Source of the DNA: JAJZNI01 sp035624785
GTDB lineage: Bacteria > Chloroflexota > Dormibacteria > Aeolococcales > Aeolococcaceae
DNA length: 64,000 nt
Reading direction: 5' to 3'
Assembly: GCA_035624785.1 (NCBI GenBank)
Contig: DASPQV010000008.1
Location: forward strand, 55,796 to 119,795
Position numbers and translations under genes: made by a program. Shown one piece after another: positions 51,889 to 60,329 of the stretch (its first letter is position 1; every line of letters starts with the position of its first letter). The notes beneath the pieces were generated by a model, which saw only the letters and a list, made by a program, of their open reading frames with translations, had not been told where the DNA came from and searched no databases.

Positions 51889-53040
51889 ATGATTAGGCTC
51901 ACAAGTCCCATGGACCTGTCCACCACCACGGCGGCGACCGAGGTCTCGGCCCCGCTCCTGCTGCGCTCCCTGGGGGCTCACCTCGAGAGCGGCCACGGGC
52001 TGGTCGCCCTCGATCCCGTCGATCGGATCCTGGTGGCCAGTGAGGCGGCGCGCAGTCTCCTCGATCTCCCGGAGGGCTGCGAGGGCCACCGCCTGGCCGA
52101 GCTGGGAGCCGACTACCGGCTGCTTCGCGTTCTCGACGCCAGCCGCCACGCCGAGGCGGCCGTCGAGCGCGAGATCGCGGATCCCGGGAGGGTGGTGGTG
52201 GTCCGCGCCTTCCCGGTGCCCCACAAGCGGGTGTCGGCCATGATCCTGGTGCGCGACGAGACGCGGCTGCGCCGCCTGGAGCGGATCCGCCGCGACTTCG
52301 TGACCAATGTCTCGCATGAGCTGCGCACCCCGATCACGGCCATCCGCCTGCTCGTCGAAACCCTGCAGAAGGGCGCCTTGGAGAGACCGGATGTGGCCGG
52401 GACCTTCGTGCAGCGGATCGGCCTCGAGATCGGCCACATGGAGCAGATGGTCGAGGAGCTTCTCGAGCTGAGCATGATCGAGTCCGGGGGTCGCCCCCTC
52501 ACCTTCGAGACGGTGCCGGTCAGCGAGCTCCTGGGCACCATCGACCGGCTCCTGCCCCTCGCCGAGGAGCGCCACCAGGCGGTCTCGGTGGAGGTGGCAC
52601 CCGACACCCCCTCGCTCCGGGGTGACCCCAGACGGCTCGGCCAGGTGCTCCGCAACCTGGTCCACAACGCCATCAAGTTCACCCCGCGCGAGGGCCACAT
52701 CACGGTGACCGCCCGCCCCCTCGGCGATGGTTCCCGGGTCCAGCTGACCGTGAGAGACACCGGCATCGGCATCCGACCCGAGGACATGCCCCGGATCTTC
52801 GAGCGCTTCTGGAAGGCCGACAGCTCCCGGCAGCGCGACGGCGAGGGCTCGGGCCTGGGACTGGCGATCGCCCGGCACGTGGTCGAGGCCCACGGCGGCT
52901 CGATCCGCGTGGAGTCGGAGCCCAAGCACGGCGCGACCTTCTTCGTCGACCTGCCTGCGGCCATGGGTCCGGAGCTCGTCGAGCTGCCGCCGGCACTGGC
53001 TGCCGAGGACGCCGCGCCTTCACCACCCCTTAACCTCTAG
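51889..53040 (+). CDS. phoR: Soluble PAS-domain sensor histidine kinase (PhoR-like)
   Basis: Partner of the divergent regulator. The 383 residues contain a PAS-like domain (about 25-125: GHGLVALDPVDRILVASEAARSLLDLPEG), then a HisKA dimerisation domain with H143 in NVSHELRTPITAIRLLVETL, and a HATPase with N-box LVHNAIKFTP, DTGIGI and GEGSGLGLAIA. No transmembrane segment is visible, unlike classical PhoR. Signalling is thus likely through the Pst-PhoU complex rather than direct membrane sensing. ATG 51889 or ATG 51910 could be the start. Confidence 0.88.
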   Translation: MIRLTSPMDLSTTTAATEVSAPLLLRSLGAHLESGHGLVALDPVDRILVASEAARSLLDLPEGCEGHRLAELGADYRLLRVLDASRHAEAAVEREIADPGRVVVVRAFPVPHKRVSAMILVRDETRLRRLERIRRDFVTNVSHELRTPITAIRLLVETLQKGALERPDVAGTFVQRIGLEIGHMEQMVEELLELSMIESGGRPLTFETVPVSELLGTIDRLLPLAEERHQAVSVEVAPDTPSLRGDPRRLGQVLRNLVHNAIKFTPREGHITVTARPLGDGSRVQLTVRDTGIGIRPEDMPRIFERFWKADSSRQRDGEGSGLGLAIARHVVEAHGGSIRVESEPKHGATFFVDLPAAMGPELVELPPALAAEDAAPSPPLNL

Positions 53041-53058
53041 GAAACCCGCCCACAAACC
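53030..53058. promoter_or_regulatory. Pho-box-like repeats upstream of pstB
   Basis: TTAACC (53030-53035, inside the last phoR codons), GAAACC (53041-53046) and CAAACC (53053-53058) are direct repeats at 11-12 bp spacing. They sit just before pstB and share TTAACC with the phoP-phoR site, consistent with PhoP control of pst. Confidence 0.5.
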
Positions 53059-53080
53059 TCGGCTGCCTACCCTCGGGATT

Positions 53081-53890
53081 GTGGTGAGTGAGGCGCTGGG
53101 TCTCGCGCGAGCCGGGGCGGTTGCCGAGGAGGGTGTCAGCCAGGGGGTCAGCGCTCAGAACCTGATGGTGCGCTTCGGGGACCGGGTGCTCCTCGATGAC
53201 ATCACGGTCGAGTTCCGCGCCAACCGGGTCACCGCGATCGTCGGCCCCACTGGTTGCGGCAAGACCACTCTTCTGCGGGCCATCAACCGCATGCACGACC
53301 ACGTCACCGGGATGCGCGTCAGCGGTTCGGTGGTGGTGAACGGCGAGGACGTCTACGGCCCCGACATCAACGTCCGCGAGGTGCGCCGGCGGGTGGGAAT
53401 GCTCTTCCAGCGGCCGAACCCGTTCCCCCGCAGCATCGCCGAGAACGTCGGGCTGGCGCCGCGCGCTCATGGCATGGCCAGCCGGCACTCCGTCCACGAG
53501 CTGGTCCGCGAGCAGCTCACCCTGGTGGGCCTCTGGGACGCGGTGAGCGACCGGCTGCACTCGTCCCCGTTCGGGCTCTCGGGTGGCCAGCAGCAGCTTC
53601 TCTGCCTGGCCCGTGCCCTGGCCCTGTCGCCCGACGTCCTGCTCCTCGATGAGCCCACCTCGGCGCTGGACCCCGACACGACCGAGCGCATCGAGAGCCT
53701 GATGCGCGGCCTCTCGGAGCGGATGACCGTGCTGATCGTCACCCACAACCTGGCCCAGGCCAGCCGGATCAGCGACGACGTGCTCTTCCTGATGAAGGGC
53801 AAGGTCGTCGAATCCACCTCGGCCAGGACCTTCTTCCACGACCCGGCCGACGAGCGGAGCCGGGCCTACGTGAGCGGTCGCATCGGATGA
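53081..53890 (+). CDS. pstB: Phosphate ABC transporter ATP-binding protein PstB
   Basis: ATPase of the high-affinity phosphate importer. It has Walker A VGPTGCGKTTLLRAINRM, the PstB-typical MLFQRPNPFPRSIAENV (Q-loop), ABC signature LSGGQQQLLCLARALALSP, Walker B VLLLDEPTSALDP and the H-loop VTHNLAQASRISDD. The C-terminal FFHDPADERSRAYVSGRIG also follows the family. GTG 53081 gives 269 residues with a short N-terminal leader. It is the first gene of pstB-pstS-pstC-pstA; many bacteria place pstB last. Confidence 0.95.
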   Translation: MVSEALGLARAGAVAEEGVSQGVSAQNLMVRFGDRVLLDDITVEFRANRVTAIVGPTGCGKTTLLRAINRMHDHVTGMRVSGSVVVNGEDVYGPDINVREVRRRVGMLFQRPNPFPRSIAENVGLAPRAHGMASRHSVHELVREQLTLVGLWDAVSDRLHSSPFGLSGGQQQLLCLARALALSPDVLLLDEPTSALDPDTTERIESLMRGLSERMTVLIVTHNLAQASRISDDVLFLMKGKVVESTSARTFFHDPADERSRAYVSGRIG

Positions 53891-53951
53891 GAAAGGCCCG
53901 TTCGCCCTCATCACGATCATAACTAAGTCCATCCATCCAAGGGGAGGAAGC

Positions 53952-55163
53952 ATGAACGTTCGTCGTCACGCGGGCATCGGTATGGCTGTGATCGCCGGGG
54001 CGGTCCTGGTGAGCGCCTGCGGCTCCACCAGCACGGTCACGCCGCCCCCCTCGAGCTCGGCCGCCGCCACCACCACGCCGAGCGCCAGCGGCAGCCCATC
54101 GGCGGCCGCCATCCCGACGGGCAACCCGACCAGCGCCGTCAACCTCACCGAGGACGGCTCGAGCCTGCTCTACCCATATCTCCAGAAGCTGGCCCCGGGG
54201 CTGAGCGGTGCCTACTCCATGATCTCGCTGAGCCCAGGTCCGGGTGGGTCCGGCAAGGGCCTCTCCGACGCCGAGCAGGGCAACGTGCTGATGGGCGGGT
54301 CCGACGCCTACATGAGCGCGGCGGTGCAGAGCCAGTACCCGAACCTGGAGAACATCCCGATCGCGGTCTCCTCGCAGGCGGTCAACTACAACATTCCCGG
54401 GCTCTCGACCAGCACCAACCTGAAGCTGAGCGGCGATGTGATCGCCAAGATCTACACGGGCGGCATCACCAAGTGGAACGACCCGGCGATCGCGGCCCTG
54501 AACCCGGGGGTGACCCTGCCCTCGACCACCATCGTCCCGGTGCGGCGGGCCGACTCCTCGGGTGACACCTTCATCTTCACCTCCTTCCTCAGCGCCACCA
54601 ACAGCGCCTGGCAGAGCGGGCCGGGCTTCGGGACCTCGCTGACCAACTGGCCGGCCGTGACCGGCGAGCTGACCGCCAGCGGCAACCCGGCGATGGTCAC
54701 CACCTGCCAGAAGACGGTGGGCTGCATCGCCTACATCGGGATCAGCGTGGAGGCCACCGCTCAGGCGTCCAGCGCCAACGGCCCGGCCCTGGGCGAGGCC
54801 GCCCTGGAGAACCAGGCCGGCAACTTCGTGCTCCCCACCTCGGACAACGTGACCGCGGCGGTCGACGCCGGGGCCAGCAGCACCCCGGACAACCTGGCCC
54901 AGTCCCTGATCTACCAGACCGGAGCCAACTCGTACCCGATCGTCAACTTCGAGTACCTGATCGTCAACGATCAGCAGTCGTCGCTGAGCGGCGCCACCGG
55001 CTCGTCCTCCGACCGCGCCCTGGCGCTGCGCACCTTCTTCCTCTGGGCCATCGATCCCAACGGTGGAGCCAGCTCCACCGACCTGAGCGCGGTCAACTTC
55101 GTGGCCCTGCCGACCAGCGTCATCCCCAAGGTCCAGGCGGCGATCGCCAAGATCAGCGGATGA
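53952..55163 (+). CDS. pstS: Phosphate-binding lipoprotein PstS
   Basis: Extracytoplasmic phosphate receptor. A lipoprotein signal peptide runs to LVSAC (C23, acylated), followed by a Ser/Thr/Pro/Ala-rich tether to about residue 60. The phosphate-binding fold follows: NLTEDGSSLLYPYLQKLAPGLS, QGNVLMGGSDAYMSAA, IPIAVSSQAVNYNIPGLST and the conserved IYTGGITKWNDPAIAALNPG, then VRRADSSGDTFIFTSFLS. ATG 53952 is preceded by GGGGAGGA. Its length of 403 matches lipoprotein PstS of Gram-positive bacteria. Confidence 0.95.
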   Translation: MNVRRHAGIGMAVIAGAVLVSACGSTSTVTPPPSSSAAATTTPSASGSPSAAAIPTGNPTSAVNLTEDGSSLLYPYLQKLAPGLSGAYSMISLSPGPGGSGKGLSDAEQGNVLMGGSDAYMSAAVQSQYPNLENIPIAVSSQAVNYNIPGLSTSTNLKLSGDVIAKIYTGGITKWNDPAIAALNPGVTLPSTTIVPVRRADSSGDTFIFTSFLSATNSAWQSGPGFGTSLTNWPAVTGELTASGNPAMVTTCQKTVGCIAYIGISVEATAQASSANGPALGEAALENQAGNFVLPTSDNVTAAVDAGASSTPDNLAQSLIYQTGANSYPIVNFEYLIVNDQQSSLSGATGSSSDRALALRTFFLWAIDPNGGASSTDLSAVNFVALPTSVIPKVQAAIAKISG

Positions 55164-55170
55164 CCCGCGC

Positions 55171-56232
55171 GTGATCCTCGTCCGTCGCCGGGCCGGTGGG
55201 CTTCCCGCCGGCCCGGCCCGGGCAGCTCAAGCCCGGGGCCGCGAGCTGACAACCGCCGACCGGGTCTTCCAGTGGGTCGCCGGGGTGGCCGCCACCCTGC
55301 CTCTGGGGGCTCTGGCCTTCATCGCGGTTGTCCTGGTCGTCTACGCGTTCCCGGCCATCCTGTACGCCGACACCAGCTTCTTCACCAGCACCCACTTCTC
55401 GCTGGGCAACCTCTACGGAAGCACGCTGTCCTCGCACAACGGCGTGACCGCCCCTGCGGGGGCGGCCTACGGCGCGGTGGTGTTCATCGTCGGCACCCTG
55501 ACCACCTCGGTGATCGCCATCGTCCTGGCCGTGCCGATCTCGGTGGGCGGGGTCCTGATGCTCTCCGAGTGGCTGCCGCCGCGCCTCCAGGGCCTGCTTT
55601 CCACCTTCGTCGAGCTGCTCGCAGGCATCCCCAGCGTGGTTTTCGGGATCTGGGGCCTGACCGTGTTCGGCCCATTCCTGGCCCTGCACATATTTCCCGC
55701 CCTGACCTCGATCGGCGCGGTCATCCCCTTCTTCAAGGGCCCGGTGGGTTTCGGCCAGGGCCTGCTCACCGCCTCACTGGTGCTGGCGATCATGATCGTC
55801 CCGATCGTGGCCTCCACCACCCGCGAGCTGGTCAAGCGGGTGCCGGTCCTCGCCCATGAAGGCGCGCTCGCGCTGGGCATGAACCGCTACGAGACGGTGC
55901 GGGTGGTCACCCTCCCATACATCCGCAGCGGCATCATCGCCGCCACCCTGCTGGGCTGGGGACGTGCCCTCGGCGAGACCCTGGCGGTGCTGCTCATCCT
56001 CGGCAACATCGGCTATCTCCCCCACAACCTCTACCTGGGAACGTCGACGCTGGCCGCGCAGATCGCGGACACCCTGGACTCCGCTTTCACCGATCCCACC
56101 CAGATGGCGGTGCGGGCCCTCGCCGAGCTCGCCGTGCTGCTGCTCCTGATCAGCCTGGCCACCAACTTCTGCGGCCGGCTGGTGGTGCGGCGGATCAGCT
56201 CCGAGGCGCTCCCGGTCGGCCGTGGAGTCTAG
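55171..56232 (+). CDS. pstC: Phosphate ABC transporter permease PstC
   Basis: Membrane permease half of the Pst importer, about six helices. The EAA-like cytoplasmic loop is HEGALALGMNRYETVRVVTLPYIRSGIIAATLLGWGRALGETLAVLLILGN. Further motifs are VLMLSEWLPPRLQGLLSTFVELLAGIPSVVFGIWGLTVF. The N-terminus has a positively charged leader. GTG 55171 lies seven bp after pstS. The stop region overlaps the pstA start by 11 bases, so translation is coupled. Confidence 0.93.
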   Translation: MILVRRRAGGLPAGPARAAQARGRELTTADRVFQWVAGVAATLPLGALAFIAVVLVVYAFPAILYADTSFFTSTHFSLGNLYGSTLSSHNGVTAPAGAAYGAVVFIVGTLTTSVIAIVLAVPISVGGVLMLSEWLPPRLQGLLSTFVELLAGIPSVVFGIWGLTVFGPFLALHIFPALTSIGAVIPFFKGPVGFGQGLLTASLVLAIMIVPIVASTTRELVKRVPVLAHEGALALGMNRYETVRVVTLPYIRSGIIAATLLGWGRALGETLAVLLILGNIGYLPHNLYLGTSTLAAQIADTLDSAFTDPTQMAVRALAELAVLLLLISLATNFCGRLVVRRISSEALPVGRGV

Positions 56233-57085
56233 ACGCCCGGTGCTCCGCAACTTCCGCAGCGCGGTCTTCTGGACGCTGTGCGCGATCGCCCTGCTGGTCA
56301 TCGTCACGCCCGCGATCGCGATCATCGTGAGCGTTGTCGCCAAGGCGATCCCGGTGCTGCGGCCCACCCTCCTCACCAACGTCACAGGAGCACCGATCCC
56401 CGGGCTGCAGGATGCCATGATCGGCTCCGCCGTCCTTCTCCTGGGGGTGCTGGTGGTCGCGGGGCCCATCGGGATCCTGGGCGGCATCTACATCGCCGAG
56501 ATGGCGCCGGTGAGGCTTGGCCGGGTGCTCCGCTTCTTCTCCGAGGTGCTGGCCGGCGTGCCCTCGATCGTCATCGGCTTCGTCGGCTACGTCGCCCTGG
56601 TCAATGCCCTCCACTGGCACTTCTCACTGCTGGCCGGCATCCTGGCGCTCTCCGCCCTGATCGTCCCCTACATCACCAAGACCACCGAGGTCTCAATGAA
56701 CCAGGTGCCCCGGACCCTGCGGGAGGCCGCCCTCGCGGTCGGGCTGTCGCGGGTCACCGCCATCCGCAAGGTGCTGCTGCCCCCCGCCCTGCCCGGGATC
56801 GTCTCCGGACTGGTGCTGGCCATGGCCATCTCCACCGGTGAGACCGCGCCTCTCCTCTTCACCGCCGGCTACGGCAGCGGCGCCTTCCACTTCTCACTGT
56901 TCAACCAGCAGATCACCTACCTGACCGGCGCTGCCTTCTTCGACGTCCAGCTGCCCGACGCGGCATCCCAGGGACAGGCCAGCGCCGCCGCCGCCATCCT
57001 GATCCTCTGGATCCTGCTGCTCATCTTCGCGGGACGGTTGATCACGGCGCGCTCCCGCCGGATGGTGGCCCGCCTCGACGTGTAG
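56222..57085 (+). CDS. pstA: Phosphate ABC transporter permease PstA
   Basis: Second permease subunit, 287 residues with about six helices. It has GILGGIYIAEMAPVRLGRVLRFFSEVLAGVPSIVIGFVGYVALV and the cytoplasmic loop QVPRTLREAALAVGLSRVTAIRKVLLPPALPGIVSGLVLAMAISTGETAPLLFTAGYG, both characteristic of PstA. GTG 56222 overlaps the pstC 3' end. It is convergent with phoU after a 42-bp gap with no clear terminator. Confidence 0.93.
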   Translation: MESRRPVLRNFRSAVFWTLCAIALLVIVTPAIAIIVSVVAKAIPVLRPTLLTNVTGAPIPGLQDAMIGSAVLLLGVLVVAGPIGILGGIYIAEMAPVRLGRVLRFFSEVLAGVPSIVIGFVGYVALVNALHWHFSLLAGILALSALIVPYITKTTEVSMNQVPRTLREAALAVGLSRVTAIRKVLLPPALPGIVSGLVLAMAISTGETAPLLFTAGYGSGAFHFSLFNQQITYLTGAAFFDVQLPDAASQGQASAAAAILILWILLLIFAGRLITARSRRMVARLDV

Positions 57086-57127
57086 GGTCGGGCGGGCGCG
57101 TGACCCCGAGGTGGGCCACATCGACGG

Positions 57128-57832
57128 TCAGCCCAGGTCCTCGATGTTCCCCGACTCCAGGAAGACCAGGTCCTCGGCCAGGTTGGTGACCCGGTCGCCG
57201 ATGCGCTCGTAGTTCTGGCTGGCCAGAACCAGCTGGACGCCGCGGTAGACGGTGTCACCGTACTCGGCCATCAGCTGCACCAGGTCGTCGACGATCCGGT
57301 GATGGATCCGGTTGACCCGGTCGTCCCGGGCGGCGATGGCCCGGGCCCTCTGGGCATCGCGTGAGATCAGTGCCGCCAGCATGTCGCGGACCTGCGCGGC
57401 GCAGGCCGTGGACAGCTGGGGGATGTCGATGTAGGTGCCGAGGGGGGGACGTTCAGCAAGCTCCCGGCCGATCCGCGCGATGTTGACGCAGTGATCGGCC
57501 ATCCTCTCCAGCTCGTTGGCCATGTGCAGCAGCCCGATCACCTCGCGCAGCTGGGTTTCCGGGGGGCCTTCCTCGAGGGTGCTGAGGCTCAGCTCGCGGA
57601 CCTCGACGAGGAGCCCGTCGACCCGGGAGTCTTCCTCGATCACCTTGGTGCAGAGGTCGACGTCACGGCCCACCAGGCCGGCGCTCGCCTCCGAGATCGC
57701 CCGGTCCACCTCGTCGCCCATGCTGAGGACCAGCTCCCGGATCGGGCGCAACCGCTCGGCCGGGTCGGCGCCCGGCGGGGTCTGGGTCGCCGTTTGGTCC
57801 GTGGTTTCAGTCACCGATGCCGACACCGTCAA
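57128..57832 (-). CDS. phoU: Phosphate signalling regulator PhoU
   Basis: Couples Pst activity to the PhoR-type kinase. The 234-residue all-helical protein carries two PhoU repeats with metal-binding motifs: IRELVLSMGDEVDRAISE then LHMANELERMADHCVNIARIG, and RIHHRIVDDLVQLMAEYGDTVYRGVQLVLASQNYERIGDRVTNLAEDLVFLESG. Two candidate starts are TTG 57832 and GTG 57826. It is encoded opposite to the pst genes and is not in their transcript, an unusual arrangement. A promoter of its own would be needed. Confidence 0.93.
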   Translation of the reverse strand: MTVSASVTETTDQTATQTPPGADPAERLRPIRELVLSMGDEVDRAISEASAGLVGRDVDLCTKVIEEDSRVDGLLVEVRELSLSTLEEGPPETQLREVIGLLHMANELERMADHCVNIARIGRELAERPPLGTYIDIPQLSTACAAQVRDMLAALISRDAQRARAIAARDDRVNRIHHRIVDDLVQLMAEYGDTVYRGVQLVLASQNYERIGDRVTNLAEDLVFLESGNIEDLG

Positions 57833-57878
57833 ACCAGCTTAGGCCAACCGGCTGGCAACCGGGACCCACTGCCGCGAA

Positions 57879-60329
57879 TTACTGCCTCAGTTCCGCTCCG
57901 CAGCGCTGCCGGAGCGCCTGGACGATGGCCTCCTGGCAGCGCTGAGCCTCCTCCGAGGTGAGGGTGCGGTCCGGCTGGCGGAAGGTCAGCCGGAAGGTCC
58001 AGCCCTTTCGCCCCTCCCCCACCTGCTGGCCGCGGAACTCGTCGGTGAGCTCGACGGCCTCGAGGAGCGAGCCCGCCGCCTCGCGGGCCGCCGCCAGCGC
58101 ATCGCCGGCGCGGCGATCCCATCGCACCGTCACCGACAGGTCCTGGACCACGGCGGGGAACCGGGGCACCGGCTGGTAGTCAGGGCGGCGGCCGGTCCCG
58201 GTGACCAGGGCGTCGAGGCGCAACTCCGCCACCGCCACCCGGCCGCGCAGGTCGAAGCCCTCCAGCGCCCCCAGGTCGAGCTCGCCGACGACCCCCACCC
58301 GCCGGGATCCGGCGGTCACCCATGCAGACCGCCCCGGCCGCAGGCCGGGGAGCTCAGCCGGCTCCGCGCCCGGCTCCTCTCCGCTCAGGCTCCCGATCAA
58401 CCACTCCAGCAGCGCCTGGCAGCGGCGCAGCTCGAGGGCGGCCTCACCGGCCCCTCCCATGACCTGGGCCGCGGTCGCCACCAGAAGCGGCTCCGCCGGG
58501 AGCGGCGGCAGCCCGCGGTCAGCGCCGTCGGGGGTCGAGCCGGCGGGCTGGGTGTCGCGCTCGCCTTCCCAGAAGGCGCGGCCCAGCTCGAAGATGGCGG
58601 CGCCCTCCACCCCGCGATGGAGATTGAGAGCCAGGGTCTCGCACAGCCCGGGCAGCAGGCTGACCCGCAGGTGGGTCATCTCCTCGCTCAGCGGATTGCG
58701 GAGAGCAATTGGGGTGCGGCCACCGCCAAGCCCCGGCACCCGGGCGGCGACCTCCGGCCTGACGAAGACGTAGGGCAGCACCTCGTCGAACCCGGCACCC
58801 ACGCAGACATCGCGGACCGCCTCCTCGACCGGATCCTCCTCGGCGAGGCGGCGCACCTCGACTCTGCGTCCCGGAAGCGTGCTGGGGAGCCGGGAGTAGC
58901 CAAGGGAGCGGCCCACCTCCTCGAGAACGTCCTCCGCGATCGTGACGTCGCGGCGGAAGTAGGGCGGAAGGACGGTGAGCTGCTCGCCACCGTGCTCGAC
59001 GGCGAACTCGAGCCGGGCCAGCGCGGTGGCAGCCTCGTCGAGGTCCACCGCAAAGCCGAGCCGGTCGCTGAGCCATTCCGCGGTGACGGTGATGGGCTGG
59101 AGAGGGGGCAGCGGCGCCGGGTGCTCGTCGATCAGGTCGCGCAACACGTGGCCGCCGGCGGTCTCGGCGATGAGGCCCGCGGCGCGGTCCAGCGCGAGCG
59201 GGCTCAGCTCGTCAGGAAGGCCCTTCTCGAAGAGATTCGAGGCGTCGGTGCGGAGGCTGTGGCGCCGGGAGGTGGCCCGGATCCCCCCCGGCTCCCAGCA
59301 GGCCGCCTCCAGGAGGACCCTGGTGGTGCGGGTCTCGACGCCGGTCTCGACACCGCCGATGACACCCGCGAGGCTGACCACGGTGTCGCCGACGGCGATC
59401 GCCATGTCGGTGTCGTCGAGACGGCGGGTCTCCCCATCCAGGCACTCGAGGCTCTCGCCGGGTCTCGCCCGCCGGACCGTGAGGGTGGCAGGGCGCCCAC
59501 CGCCCTGGAGTTGCAGCAGGCGATCGAGGTCAAAGGCGTGGAGCGGGTGCCCCAGCTCGTGGGTCACGTAGTTGGTGACGTCGACGACGCTGTTGATGGG
59601 ACGCAGACCGACGGCGCGCAGCCGCCGCTGGAGCCATTGCGGGGATTCGCCGACCACCACCCCCTCGATCACCCGGGCGGTGAAGCGGTGGCAACCCCGG
59701 GGGTCGTCGATCCGCACCCGCGCCCGGCGGCCCGATGAGGTGGCGGAGGTGAAGGCCTCGGCCAGCTCCATGGCCGGGGGCCGCAGGGGTTCGGCCAGGG
59801 CGGCGGCCAGCTCCCTGGCGATCCCGAGGTGGCAGAGACAGTCGGGGCGGTTGGTGGTCACCGCGAGGTCGAGGATGACGTCGCTCGGGATCACCTCATG
59901 GAGCGGCTGGCCGGGACGGCCGCGATCGAGGATGAGCAGGCCGGACGCGTCCTCCCCCACCCCGAGCTCCACCTCGGAGAGGAGCATGCCCGGGGAGCTG
60001 TACCGGCCCTCGAACATGGAGCGGACCTGGAGGGGCTCGCTGAGCCCGGGCAGGACCGCTCCGGGAGGTCCGTAGGCGACCAGGTCGCCGGGCTTGACGT
60101 TGGGGGCCCCGGTGATGACCCTGATGGTGGTGCCGGTGCCCGCGTCGATGTCGGCGAACCTGACCCCGCGCGTCGATTCCGGGATGGCGGAGAGTCCGGC
60201 CACCCGTGCCACCACCGGCTGCTCCAGCCGGTCAGCCTCGGTCCCGGTGTCGACCAGCGCGCGCACCAGCTCGTCGACCGGGGCGTCGAGGTCGGCGTAG
60301 GCACGGAGCCAGGCCAGCGAGGTCCTCAT
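57879..60329 (-). CDS. pheT: Phenylalanyl-tRNA synthetase beta subunit
   Basis: Beta chain of the alpha2-beta2 synthetase. It begins MRTSLAWLRAYADLDAPVDELV, with an EMAP/tRNA-binding region (IRVITGAPNVKPGDLVAYGPPGAVLPG), B3/B4 editing domain (TARVIEGVVVGESPQWLQRRLRAVGLRPINSVVDVTNYVTHELGHPLHAFD), B5 (TVTAEWLSDRLGFAVD), and a ferredoxin-fold anticodon-binding C-terminus (WTFRLTFRQPDRTLTSEEAQRCQEAIVQAL). ATG 60329 overlaps the pheS stop as ATGA; 816 residues. The open frame upstream is pheS in another frame. Confidence 0.95.
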   Translation of the reverse strand: MRTSLAWLRAYADLDAPVDELVRALVDTGTEADRLEQPVVARVAGLSAIPESTRGVRFADIDAGTGTTIRVITGAPNVKPGDLVAYGPPGAVLPGLSEPLQVRSMFEGRYSSPGMLLSEVELGVGEDASGLLILDRGRPGQPLHEVIPSDVILDLAVTTNRPDCLCHLGIARELAAALAEPLRPPAMELAEAFTSATSSGRRARVRIDDPRGCHRFTARVIEGVVVGESPQWLQRRLRAVGLRPINSVVDVTNYVTHELGHPLHAFDLDRLLQLQGGGRPATLTVRRARPGESLECLDGETRRLDDTDMAIAVGDTVVSLAGVIGGVETGVETRTTRVLLEAACWEPGGIRATSRRHSLRTDASNLFEKGLPDELSPLALDRAAGLIAETAGGHVLRDLIDEHPAPLPPLQPITVTAEWLSDRLGFAVDLDEAATALARLEFAVEHGGEQLTVLPPYFRRDVTIAEDVLEEVGRSLGYSRLPSTLPGRRVEVRRLAEEDPVEEAVRDVCVGAGFDEVLPYVFVRPEVAARVPGLGGGRTPIALRNPLSEEMTHLRVSLLPGLCETLALNLHRGVEGAAIFELGRAFWEGERDTQPAGSTPDGADRGLPPLPAEPLLVATAAQVMGGAGEAALELRRCQALLEWLIGSLSGEEPGAEPAELPGLRPGRSAWVTAGSRRVGVVGELDLGALEGFDLRGRVAVAELRLDALVTGTGRRPDYQPVPRFPAVVQDLSVTVRWDRRAGDALAAAREAAGSLLEAVELTDEFRGQQVGEGRKGWTFRLTFRQPDRTLTSEEAQRCQEAIVQALRQRCGAELRQ

